Below the pieces are notes generated by a model. It worked only from the letters and a program-made list of their open reading frames with translations. It was not told where the DNA came from and did no database searches. From Cyanophora paradoxa (taxonomy: Eukaryota > Glaucocystophyceae > Cyanophorales > Cyanophoraceae): 64,000 bases of DNA. Location: positions 506,001-570,000 of the forward strand of contig QPMI01000036.1 in the NCBI GenBank assembly GCA_004431415.1, read 5' to 3'. Shown piece after piece: positions 44,407 to 54,837 of this stretch (position 1 is its first letter; each line of letters starts with the position of its first letter). Position numbers and translations under genes: made by a program.

Positions 44407-46672
44407 GAAGCCGCACACGCTCGAGCTCAGCCCTGTTTCGAGCCGTCGGAAGAGCGCCGCTGGAATCGGTCTAGACAAGGCTGCGAGTTCCCCGCAGCGC
44501 CTGGCTCGGGATCAGGCAGCCCAGGGAACTTGCCTTCCACGTTCCAAACATGGCGTTCACGGGGGACATGCAAGGCGGCCTCGAGAAGCAGCTCGTCGAA
44601 GCGCTCGCCCGCGCCGAGTCCGCGAACCCGGCCTCGCTGGTGCGAGTCCGTGCGACGTCCACAGGCGAACGCGCACCCTGCGCGGCCGGATCGCGCGTGC
44701 GTCTAATCGGTCGCGGTTGCGCTACGCTCGCGCAGGTGGATGCTTCGGGGAGCCGCCTGTCGCCGGCGGCGCTGGCTCGCGCGCTGAAGATCCCCGCCCT
44801 CGTGGAGCTCGCGGTCTTCGTTGCGGACGGGCGGGTGCGTGCTTTGGCCGCGCGAGCTAATGCAGGTCCCGCCGCTGACGTCGACCGCGCGTCCTGGGCC
44901 CAGGTGTGGGATGTGGCCGAGCCTTTCGAGCCGGTGTGGTACATGAGGAAGAGCCCGCACGACGCGGCGTACGCGATGGAATACGAGGACGACGAGGAGA
45001 TGCAGTCGGACGCTTTCTTCCGCGAAGTGAACGCGCTGCTAAACGGAGGTGCGCCCCGGCCGCGGCGGGCCCCGGAATTCGAATTCGTGCGCGGCGCCCG
45101 CCGACCGCCCACGGCCGCAGGCGCCCTCGGGGCCGTGGCGGACGTGGTGGAGAAGGAGGAGGCGCCGGAGGAGGTCCGGAGCACGGCGGGGGCGTGCCTC
45201 GCCCGCATCGCGGCCTCGCGCGCGCCCGGACTGCTCTCCCGCCTCCTCGCCGGCCGCCAGCTCTTCGCGCCCCTGCTCCGCCTGCTGGACCACCTCTTCC
45301 GCGACCGGCCGGGGCGGCCCGCCGGCGCCGGCAAGATGGGGGTACGCCGCGCCGCCCTCCTGGTCGCGCCGCGCGCTCGAGCCTCGGGCTTCGTGCGCAG
45401 CGGCACCTCGCTGAGCTCATGGAGGCCGTGGTGCTCTACGGGGAGGACGGGCAGGCGCTTTCCGATCCAATTCGATCAATTTGCAATTCGATCTGATTGT
45501 GACGGCCGCCCGCCGCCGCATGCAGGCCGAGCGAGCGACCGCCGAGCCCGCAGCGCTGGCCCCCTTCGTCTCCGCCCTCCGCTGCTTCTGCACGGACCCA
45601 GTGTGAGCGCGTAACTTTATGTACCCGTGCGTTGGTTGACGCTGACCCGCCGGCCCCAGCGCCGACGTCGTGTACCCCGGCCCCTTCCCTCCCGAACACG
45701 AGCGGCGTGCGCGCGTCGCGAATCCTGTAACCCCCTCCTTTTCCGATGCCTGTACCCCAGTGCGGTTGGCGGCGAGCCTGGCGAAGCTCTCGGAGCTCTT
45801 CCTGTGGGGCGACTCCAACCGGGTGGGGGGTACGCGCCCTCCCGCCCCGTACCCCTGACGGGAACCGACCCCGTACCCCCAGGGGAGCTGCCGACCGAGG
45901 AAGGCGTAGCCAGGCAGGCGAGGGCCCTCGAGGCGTCCGGCGCCCTGCAGGCCATGGGCGGTGCGCGTGCCCCTCTCCGACGGCTTTGTACCCCCTGAAG
46001 CGAAGCTGTACCCCCAGAGGTCGTGGTGGAGATTGCCAAATCGATCCCACGTATCGCGGAGCGCGTGAGCTACTCCCCGCCCTGCCCTTCTCCGCCCCGC
46101 TCCGCCCCCCTCCCTCCGCTCACCCGAGGGGGTACAGGACATTCACTACGCTTCTCGGGCCCTCTTCGACCTGCTGAAGACCCTGGAGAAGGCTCTCGTC
46201 CGCTGCGGGAGCCCCGCCGCCGTGCGCGCGCGCTGCTGAAACTAGCGAAGACCCTTTCGTCCATTCTCTGAACATGAGCGGTCGCTCGCGTGCAGGCGCG
46301 GCGCGCCGCGGACCACTGCGCAGCGGCCCTCGCCGCCGCCCAGCGGCACGACCGGCACAACGCGCGCCGCGCCCTCTCAAACCTCCGCCGCTCGCGATCG
46401 CTCGCGCCGCCCTCTGACTCGGGCCGGGCCCACGCAGGCCTTCGGCGGGCTGCGCAACTACAAGATGACGTTCGACGGCATGGTCGCGGAGCTCCGGCCC
46501 CGGCCCGCGGCCCCCGCCGCCGCTCCGTCCCAGCCGCCCGCAGCGAACGGCCCGGCAAGGCCCAGGCCTCCGCCGGCGGAGGGGCAGGCTCCGGCGCCGG
46601 TGCCGGCGCCGAGGGCCCCCATGGCCGCCCAGGGCGCCGGCGGCCGCGGCTCCGGCCTCGTCCGCGGCTTCT
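44407..46672 (+). repeat. Segmental duplication, copy B
   Basis: Direct repeat of 38,270-40,500. Homology starts at AAGCCGCACACGCTCGAGCT (44,407) and ends just before the stop of the gene. Copy spacing is about 6.1 kb, with the AT-rich nuclease gene between. Confidence 0.93.
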
Positions 46673-46683
46673 TCAACAGGTAG
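44550..46683 (+). CDS. Copy B: intact helical-repeat-like protein of unknown function
   Basis: Exons in order: MAFTGDMQGGLEKQLVEALA (ATG 44550); VDASGSRLSPAALARALKIP; WDVAEPFEPVWYMRKSPHDA through SRLLAGRQLFAPLLRLLDHL and KMG; RHLAELMEAVVLYGEDGQAL; AERATAEPAALAPFVSALRC; LRLAASLAKLSELFLW; EEGVARQARALEASGALQAM; VVVEIAKSIPRIAERV; DIHYASRALFDLLKTLEKAL; a Ala/Arg/His-rich exon; AFGGLRNYKMTFDGMVAELR and a Pro/Ala tail ending GLVRGFFNR, stop 46683. The amphipathic helix pairs suggest HEAT/ARM-like folds, but I recognise no family. Introns carry several GTACCCC motifs, mostly just before the AG acceptor. A short conserved opening with an EPFEPVWYMRKSPHDAAYAM block should be a good search handle. Confidence 0.65.
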
Positions 46684-47489
46684 CGAGCGAAGCTTCTCAA
46701 TTTCTCCTCTGCCTTGCAGTCGCCATCTGCATCCGTCTTTCCTGCCTTTTCCAAATTTCTGAATTGCAATGCCGCAGTGCGGCATGATGATGATATGTCT
46801 GCCAGTTCGATTCTCAGAGAGTGATCGCATTGTTCTGCGGCAAAAACTTGAAATTTGATGATTCATGCCGTGCCGGTGATGTGGTCCTGAACATGCCGCA
46901 GAGCCGCAGTGCAAGCTAGCATGCGCACTGCGGCAGTCTCCGCGAGGCCGCGTTCTAGGGCCCCCCCCCGCGGCGGGGGCAGCAAACCGTTGTATGCTCC
47001 AGGCTTAGCTATAGTACAGTCCTAGCATGCGCAGCCGCCGCCGCTCACTCTCTAGAGACCGCCGGACCCGATCGCGAGCTCAGCTGCAGCGCTCAGCAGC
47101 TAGCGGCTGCGCTGCGGACGCACGCTGGGGACTGTGACACGGTACCGGTGGCCCAGTGGCCCCGGCCCGGCGGCCCGGCGGGGCCTCTGCGGGCACTCGG
47201 GGCGGGGGCGGGCACTTAAGCTTGAGTGCCGTCTTAAGCTTAGAAGTGCTTGCAATTGCACTTGCCGCCAAGTACTAATAATCAACATGACTGCTTAATT
47301 ACATGATTACAGCTACAAGCTTTGAAGCTCAGTGAGAATCAGCCACGACATGCTCTCGAAAAAGTAGAATTGAAGGCCCGCATGGGGCAGGGGCCTTGCC
47401 GGCCCCGCCCCCTGGGCAAAGACGAAAAAATTGAAAAAGAAGTAGAAGAGAGGCTACCAGGCCTAGGTCGAGAGGGCCTGGGCCTAGGT
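46684..47489. other. Convergent intergenic spacer
   Basis: Between two gene 3' ends. Contains AATGCCGCAGTGCGGCAT (about 46,767-46,784, a perfect palindrome around GCCGCAGTGCGGC except its centre), CTAGCATGCGCACTGCGGCA near 46,916 and AGCTTGAGTGCCGTCTTAAGCTTA near 47,218. The same GCCGCAGTGC word is common in the 27.8-kb spacer. Confidence 0.5.
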
Positions 47490-49389
47490 CTAGAGGCGGA
47501 CGGGGCGGGGCCGGCGGGAGCGGCGGACGACGATGTACCCCTGCTGGGCGACCGCCAGCTCCTCCAGGGGCCGGGCCCTGTCCAGCACGCGCGCCAGCGA
47601 CGCCTCCGAGGGGCCCGCCTCCCGCTGGCCCCGCGCCTGCACTCCCCGCGTAAGACGTAAAAAATGCAGCTTTTAGGCTAGCTGGTCGGCTACATGCTGG
47701 CTGGGGGATCGTCTAAAGTCAAGGAGCGGCAATAAAATCGTTTCTAAGACAACCGATTCCTTCAAAAACGTGGGCTCCGCACCTGCTGGACGAACTCGTT
47801 GAGGGAATCCATGCTGGCCTTCAGGCGCTCCTCCGCCCTGCGCTCCTCCCCGCGCCCGTCCGTGTCCTCCTGCGGCGGGAGCGCGTGAGCTCGCCGGGCT
47901 CGAGGGGCGGCGCAGACGACGGCGCCCGCTATATATATTATGAGAATCGAAGCTGGCTCTCCGGGACCGGGTGCCTGTGTACCCCTGTACCCCGGGGCGG
48001 GGCGGGAGGGGGTACGGCGCACGTGCTCGACGACGAGGATGTCCTCCACGCACTTCTTCCCGCTGCGAGGGGCGAGGTCATGGGACGGTGGGAGGAGAAG
48101 GGAGGAGGAGGAAGGGGGGGAGGGGGGCAGGGGCAAGGGCGGGCAGGGGCAAGCTTTGATTCTCAAAATATTTATAGCGGGCGGCGGGGGCACCTTGCGA
48201 CGCCGAGGAGCTCGAGCTCGAGGGAGTTGGCCCCCGGCGTGATCAGCCGCAGCACTAGCACGGGCTTCGTCTGATGGGGGAGGGGGGGGAGGTGAGGGGG
48301 TACAGGGGAGGGGAGCTGAGGGGGTAGTGCACGCCTGGCCGATGCGGTGGGCCCGGTCCATCGCCTGGAGGTCGTTCTGCGGGTTCTGCGGCCGAAAGTG
48401 AGGCGAAGAAGAAGCCGGGGGGGAGGAGGGGGGGGGGGGTGGATAAGGGGAGGCAGGGAGGGGTAGGCACACGTAGTCCGAGTCGAAGAGGATGACCGTG
48501 TCCGCCTGTAGGCGCGCCGAGGGGATGAGACTTAAGAGGGGGAGGGGGGGGAGAAGGGAGGGGGGTACGGCACCTGGACGAGGTTGAGGCCGAGGCCGCC
48601 GGTCTTGGTCGTCGAGAGGAGCGCGAAGACGTCGTCACGCTCCTGAAAGTCCTTGATCTGGGGGGGGGAGGGGGGGGGAGGGGAGGGGGTACGTCAGTCA
48701 GGCGTTCGGTCAGCCTGGCAGATAACTCGGGCTTCGAGGGGCCTGGGGCTGGCTCGCTGGCTGCTGGCTAAGGGGCCGCCCGCCCGGCTAGGAAGACGAG
48801 AGGATGAGGGCCCCGGGACAGGCGGGCGGACCTGCTCGTCCTTCTCGCCCATGTTCATGCTCCCGTCGATGTGGCGGAACTCGTACCCCCGGCCCCTCAG
48901 GTACTCCTGCGAAGGGGCGTGAGGCGGGGCGGCCGACTGGGCTCCGTTCTGCTACAGCGCGGACGAGGGGGCGGGGCGGGCGGGGGCTTCTTGCGCGGGC
49001 CGGCGGCCGGCCGGCACGGCGATGCCTAGTCGCTGGGCGCCTCTCGCGGCGGGGTCGGAGGGCCGCCAGGCCTCTAGCTTTTGAACGTGCCCTAAACGCG
49101 GGGCCGGAGGCGTGCCCTCTGCTTCTAGATGGATGCGGCGGGGCGGGACGGGGGGGGGCGGGGCGGGGCGGGGCGCACGGCGAGGACGCCGAGGACCTTC
49201 TAACAGGCTTCTAACAGGCTTCTAGCATGCTCTAATAGCCTCTTAAGCTTCTATTCGTGAACTTCTAGCTTCTAAACAAATTCGGGCGCACGGCGAGGAC
49301 GCCGAGGACCTCGACGTAGCGGGAGAAGAGGAGGACGCGGTGGCCCCGCGCCCGCAGCGCCGGCAGCACCCGCTCCAGCATCGCAAACT

Positions 49390-49430
<41 letters not shown>

Positions 49431-52400
49431 GGTGAGCAGAGCAGGTGGAGAGGGCCCAGGCCCGGGCGGGGCGGGGCGGGAGGGGATGGGAGGGGTCAGC
49501 AAGGGGGGGGGGGGAGGGCTCTTCGAGGCCAGGGGAGCGGGTCGGTCAAGAGCGTGGATGGAGAGTGCGGGCAGGGAGAGGCCCGGGCCCCGCGGGGCGG
49601 GGCGGCGAGTCGGGGGGAGGCGGGGGAGCGCGGCGAGGGAGAACGGCATCGGCGAGCAGAGCGGGTGGAGAGGGGATGAGAGAGTAGCAGAAGCTTAGAA
49701 ATTCTCAGCAAAGCTCATATAAGTCGCTCGCCTTGCCGGAGAGGGAGACCATCTCGTCGGGGGTCGGGTCCTCGCCGCGCCGGATGTGGCCCTCCCACTG
49801 CCCGTCCAGCGCCAGCGGCGTGTCCATCGCCACCTGCCGGGGGGCGGATCAGATCAGACCGGATCGGAGGGGGCCGAATTAGATCCGAGGGGTAGGCGGT
49901 GCCCGACAGGACAGGACAGGGCTAAAGGCTACAGGGCGATGAGCGGCCCTGGCCCTTCCCCGGCCCCGCAGCCCACGAGACGGTGCGGGGGAGGGAAGCG
50001 GGCACCTGCAGCTGCACGTGCCACGCCCGCTGCATCTTCGCCACCACTGCACGCGGCTGAGCGGCGGGGCGGCGGCGCAGAAAGGGGAAAAAGAAAGAAG
50101 GGTGGCCGCCGGCGCACGCTTGGTGGGGACGTGGGCGGAGTAGCCGTCGGGGGCAGAAACCTCCATACCCGCCTCCTCCGGCGACTGCGCCTGCGCGCCG
50201 CCGCTCAGACGCTCGGCTAGTTTCGCTAGTCTGCTAGTCTCGCAGGTTCGCTTAGCTTTCTTTTGCTAGTCTCACAACTGCCGCAGACCCCTGCGCTTTG
50301 GACGCCATATACTGCGCTGCTGGCTCGACTTTGCCGCTTTGCACGGCTCTTCCGAACAACCCGTTCGCTATCTCTCGCTTCGCTAGGCACGCTAAGCTCG
50401 GCAGAGCCTCGACGGGGGGCGGCAGGCTGCGCGGCCGCGCGGCCGCGCGGCTTGATAGCTTCGCTTGTTTCGCGTTCTTTCGCTAGTTTCGCTTTCTTAG
50501 TTTCCTAGAGCGAATTCGAAGGGCGCGGACCTCGGGGGGCGGGAGGCCGGCGTCGGAGCGCTCGCGGGCGCGGGCGGCGCGCGTCCGCGTCCCCTCCTCC
50601 CGCACGTCCACCCTGGCGGGTCGGGGCGGGTCAGATTCCCTATTAGACTCAACGAGATTGAAGGAACGAATAAAGGTTTATGTCAGAGAGGCTAGACTTC
50701 CGAGAGTGGTCAGAGGGGCGAGGATCAAACGCATCGCTCTAGATCCTTTATTAGATTGAATGAATGAATTGAATGGGCGGAGATGCTTGATTCTCTTTGA
50801 TCCGTTTAGAATCTTTCCACTCAGTTTAGATAGATGGGCGGCGGGCGGGCGGGTGGGACGCAGAGGTGATTGGATTCTACTAGGTTGATTCTTCTAGCTT
50901 AGGTTCGGATGGTTAGAAAAGAGATTGGATTGGATTGGATTGGATTCTACTGGCGATCGCTGAGAAGCGAGCGGGCGGGCGGGGCGCACCCGAGGCGGCT
51001 CGCGCGGAACGCCTCCCGCTGCTCCTCAGTCGCCTGCGCCGCCAGCCGCGCCCCGTAGCGCGCCCGCTTCCCCGGCCGCTCTTCCTCCCCCTCCTCGCCC
51101 TCCTCCTCCCCCTCCTCCGCCTTGTGTTGTTGCCGGGCGGGGGGCCGGCCCCGGCCCTTCCCCTTCCCCTTCGCCTTCTGCCGCTCCATCGGCGTGCTCT
51201 CCAGGTCGTGCTTCTGCTCAGATCAGATCAGATCACATCAGATCAAATCACATCGGATCGGATCGGATTTGATCTGACCATGTGCTCGTGGAGGACGGCC
51301 TGAGCGATGGCGGCGAACCAGGCGGCCTGGCGCTCGGTGGGGGGGGCGAGGAGCACGACCTCGCGCCTCTCGGGCAGGTTCAGGTCCGGCACTTGCTCCT
51401 AGGAGCCGGGCGTGAGCGAGGGAATGAGGAGGGGGGGTACGAAAATATCGCCCGCTCGCCTTGAGGCGCCGCAGCATGACGAACTCGCAGAGGCGGTGGA
51501 GCTTCGTAATCACGCCGTCCGAGCGCTCCGCCCTGCGCTCGGATTGACGGGGGCGGGGGGTACAGAGGAGCGGCGGGAAGGGGGGTACGGGCGCACGCGA
51601 CGAGCTCGTCGCGGCCCTGCTTCGAGTGGAGCTGGTCGTGCTTCAGGCTGCGCGGGCGTGCGCGGGGGGCGGCGAGCGTCAGAAAAGGCCAGGAGGCGGC
51701 CAGGAAGAGCCTCCCTCCCGGCGCGCGCACATCTCGGCGAGGGGCGTGGAGCGGGGGAAGAGCTCGGCGTTGACGAAGTTGAGGAGCGTGAAGAGCTCGT
51801 CCACGCTGCTCGAGGGGGAGCGGGCGCCGATAATGTGAGTGAGAGGTAGATAGATGGATAGGTAGATAGATAGATAGATAGATAGATAGACAGGGGATGG
51901 CGCACTTGTTGGAGAGGGGCGTGCCCGTGAGGAGGATGCGCCAGGCGCCCCGCCCCACCACGTTCATGTTCGCGAAGCTGCGCCGGCATGGGAGAGTGAG
52001 CGCGGCAGAGGGCGGGCGGCGATGGAAGGGCGCTGGAGCGCTCGGAGCGCCTCCTTTGGGATCTCTAAGACCTCCTCTAGGATGGTCCGCCGGGGGCGGG
52101 CGTGGCGGACGGGCAGGCGGGCGGCGTCCCTGCGGGCTGCCGGGCGCTGGCTAGAGCGCGGCTGGCGCGGCGCCGCATTCTTCTTCTTCTAGACCCCTCG
52201 TCCATCAGTATTTGCCATAAAGACTCCTTACTGAAGAAATTTCCCCAGAATAGGGAAGTACGGTTTAATTCAACATAGAAATAGTTGTATTATTAGAAGT
52301 AGATTGAATATGTGCGCCTCTCCGCCTCTCGGGACCTCCGGGTCCCCTCTAGCACGGTGTACACGCTAGCCCCTCCCAGGCCCCGCCTGCCCCGCCCCCT

Positions 52401-54240
52401 CCAGAACACCCTCCCCGGCGTACCTGACCTAGGCCTAAACCTAGGCCTTTGCCCCTTCCTGCCTGCCCTGCCCTTTGCCCCTCCCCGCCTGCCTGCCCTG
52501 CCCCTCGAGAAGCCTCTTGGGCGCACCTGACCGACTCTGCGTTTTTCATCGAGTGCGCCTCGTCGTTGACGACCGTCGAGGGGGCCAGCGAGTGCAGGAA
52601 CCACGCCTCGTGCGCGATCTTCACCTGTTCGTTAGATTAGCGGCGGTCAGTTGAGTAGTAGTCGCGTGGGCAGGCAGCTGAGATGAGGAGCGGGCGGCGG
52701 CCGGGCGGGCGGGTGGGCAGGGTAGCAATCGCTTGCCATGGACTGGGTGGTGACGACGAAGAGCGGGCGCGCCGGGCGGTGCGCGAAGCCCGCCTCCCGG
52801 AGCAGCGCTTTCTTCCCCTGAGGACATAAGAGGCGCGGGATCAGATGACATAAGACAGACACCGCAAGGATCGGCGGTTCCCCGCCGCCCCTTTGCTGGC
52901 GCCCACCCACGCACCTCGCCGTCGGCCTTGATGTAGGCGTCCGTGGTCTTGACCGCGTCGCGCGCCCGCTTGGCCGCGTCGAAGGCCCGCCTGCGCTCCT
53001 CCGCCTTCGCCCGCAGCTCCCGCTGCAGCTCCGGCCGCTCGTCCTTGTACCCGTGGTACACGAAGAGCTCCGCCTTGTCGCCGAGCCACCTGCGCGGCGG
53101 CGGCCGCCGTCAAGGGACGACCGATCCCGGCGGGGAGCTCGAGTGCGCACTTCTCGATCTCCTTCTGCCAGTTGCTCTTGAGGGGGCATGGGCACACGAT
53201 GAGGTAGACTCCGTTGGAGACGCCGTTGATGCCCCAGCAGACGTGGTGCAGCCTGCGGCCGCGCCCGCCCGCACGCACGCCCGCTCGGCGGGGCGGCGCG
53301 TGCGGGGCGCGCGGGCGGGCTGCGCACAGCGCGATGGTGGAGATGATCTGCAGGGTCTTGCCCAGACCCATCTCGTCGGCCAAGAGGACGCCGTTGCCGC
53401 TCAGGGAGCGCAGGACCATGAACTGCGCGAGCGGCGGTCGGCGGGGCCGGCGCGCGGGCGGCGCTGCGCGGGGCCGAGCGCGCCTGGATTCCGTCGAGCT
53501 GGTAGCCGCGCACGAGATCGGCGCTCTCAGGCGTCCCGAGGACGCGGCGCAGGGCGAGGCGGAGGAGGTAAGGGAATTGATCCTGCAGCGAGGGAGTCGG
53601 CGGGCGCGGCGCGCGGGGATCGAGAACGTCGCACCTCCTCCTTTAGGCGCTTGAGCTCGGCGTCGAGCTTCGCTTGCGTCAAATCCTGCTTCTTGTTCCC
53701 GGTGCGCTCCAGGAGGAAGCGCCGCAGGGCGTCCATGAAGTAGACCTTCTGCTTCAGTAGCTTGTCCTCGAGCTTGCTCATAATGCCAATGAGCGTGATC
53801 AGCGCGTCGGTGGCCGCCTTGAACTTCTCCTCGTGAGTCCGAGGCCGCCGCACGACTTTCCCGCCAGGAGTCTTGCCGGCCTTCGCCGCGGTCCGGGGCG
53901 TCGACCCGAGCTCCGCATCGTCTTCGATCGCGGCCCCCCAGAGCTCCTTATGCTCGGCGGTGATCTCGTCGTCCGGAGCGGCCACGGGGCCGCCGCAGGC
54001 GGCCGCCTCGGCCTCAACCTTCTCCTCGATGTCGTAGGCCGAAGCCGGGTCGATATTTGCGGGCGTTTCCGGTCGAGAAGAGTCCGCGGGCGAAGCGGGG
54101 CCGCTCAGCGCGGCCCGGATCCTCGAGAAGATCGACAGCGGGGACAGCGACGGGGCGGGCTCCTCAGCCTGGGCCGCCGAGCGCTTCCGCGTGGTCGCCG
54201 CTGTCGAGAGGCCCTGCACAGGGCTCGCGGACTTCGCCAT
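47490..54240 (-). CDS. SNF2-family chromatin-remodelling ATPase
   Basis: DNA-dependent ATPase with two RecA-like lobes, presumably nuclear. The N-terminus (ATG 54240, MAKSASPVQGLSTAATTRKR) is a Ser/Ala/Glu-rich region of about 200 residues. Helicase motifs in order: I in GVLLADEMGLGKTLQIISTI (about 53,340-53,400); Ia LIVCPCPLKSNWQKEIEK; II VNDEAHSMKNAES (about 52,560); III WRILLTGTPLSNK (about 51,910); HRLCEFVMLRRLK; then an acidic/basic insert with EEGEEEGEEGEEERPGKRAR; V LLSTTKTGGLGLNLVQADTV and VI NDLQAMDRAHRIGQ (about 48,330-48,620). C-terminal exons read KCVEDILVVEHVRR, MDSLNEFVQQ and ARVLDRARPLEELAVAQQGY, stop 47490. Subfamily not settled; HELLS/LSH- or ISWI-like are candidates. At least 18 exons; many introns contain GGGGGTAC blocks and long G runs. 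Confidence 0.88.
49170..49320 (-). repeat. Intronic echo of an exon end and donor (SNF2 gene)
   Basis: On the plus strand GGGCGCACGGCGAGGACGCC plus GAGGACC occurs at about 49,172-49,199 and again at about 49,284-49,310. The second is the real exon end (minus-strand VEVLGVLA followed by the GTGCGCCC donor); the first, inside the intron, keeps the donor. Offset about 111 bp. Between them is a run of CTTCTAACAGG repeats. Confidence 0.75.
49390..49428. repeat. Poly-G tract of 39 bases in an SNF2 intron
   Basis: Uninterrupted G run. The minus-strand transcript carries poly-C just after a donor site. Its length in the assembly should not be trusted. Confidence 0.95.
51846..51890. repeat. (GATA)n microsatellite in an SNF2 intron
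   Basis: About eleven TAGA/GATA units, some interrupted (GGATAGGTAGA), directly next to the exon coding for the motif III region. A separate imperfect ATCAG/ATCGG array lies at 51,218-51,280 in another intron. Confidence 0.95.
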
Positions 54241-54837
54241 CTCTCGTTTGGCGGGCTGCGGGGGGGATGGGCTGAAACCGGGGTAGAGCTGCAATATCGC
54301 ATCAACGCTTGAGAGCAACTTCGGCCACAGATTATGGCCGAGCCCGCGGTTGGGACTACAACCGAGAGGGAGGTGAGATGATGGAGAAGCCACTGCAGCA
54401 AGCGAACGGCCCGCCGTCGGATTGTGTTGGAGGAAGTGCCGACGGCGGGGATGCGGCGAGGCGCTCGGCATTTATTCTGGTCGACCCCGTGGTACGCCCT
54501 TCTGTTGCTGCGTCGCCCGCCCCGGCGCGGGAGCCGCGCTCTCCTCCCAATCGTTGGATGAATACTGGCTCACCCCGTGGCATTCCGAAGGTCCAGTACA
54601 CCGAGTTTCTCGACAGATGTGCTACGGCGCATCTTGTGAGCGTATGCGTGTTGATCAACAGGTGCGCCTGACCGCACCGTGGCACGTCGCGAGCGTCCCT
54701 TTCCCGCCGCGGCGCTGGCCGCAATCCAGCGTTTAGCTGCTCTCTGTGGTCGTCGTTATCGCATCTGAGGCATTGCGCCGCACGGCAGCGTCGAGAAGTG
54801 CCGGGACGAAGCCAGCGAGGTCGGCCCGCCGGATGCC
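54241..54837. promoter_or_regulatory. Divergent spacer between SNF2 and ATP-grasp genes
   Basis: Promoters of both neighbours lie here. Frames of 60-120 codons exist but none resembles a family. If the ATP-grasp gene has an upstream exon it would be in the second half of this region. Confidence 0.35.

Noticed and set aside
38270-46672. Direct repeats as LTRs of a retrotransposon
   Set aside because: The repeats carry a multi-exon host-like gene, lack TG...CA ends, and no reverse transcriptase, integrase or primer-binding site is visible between them.
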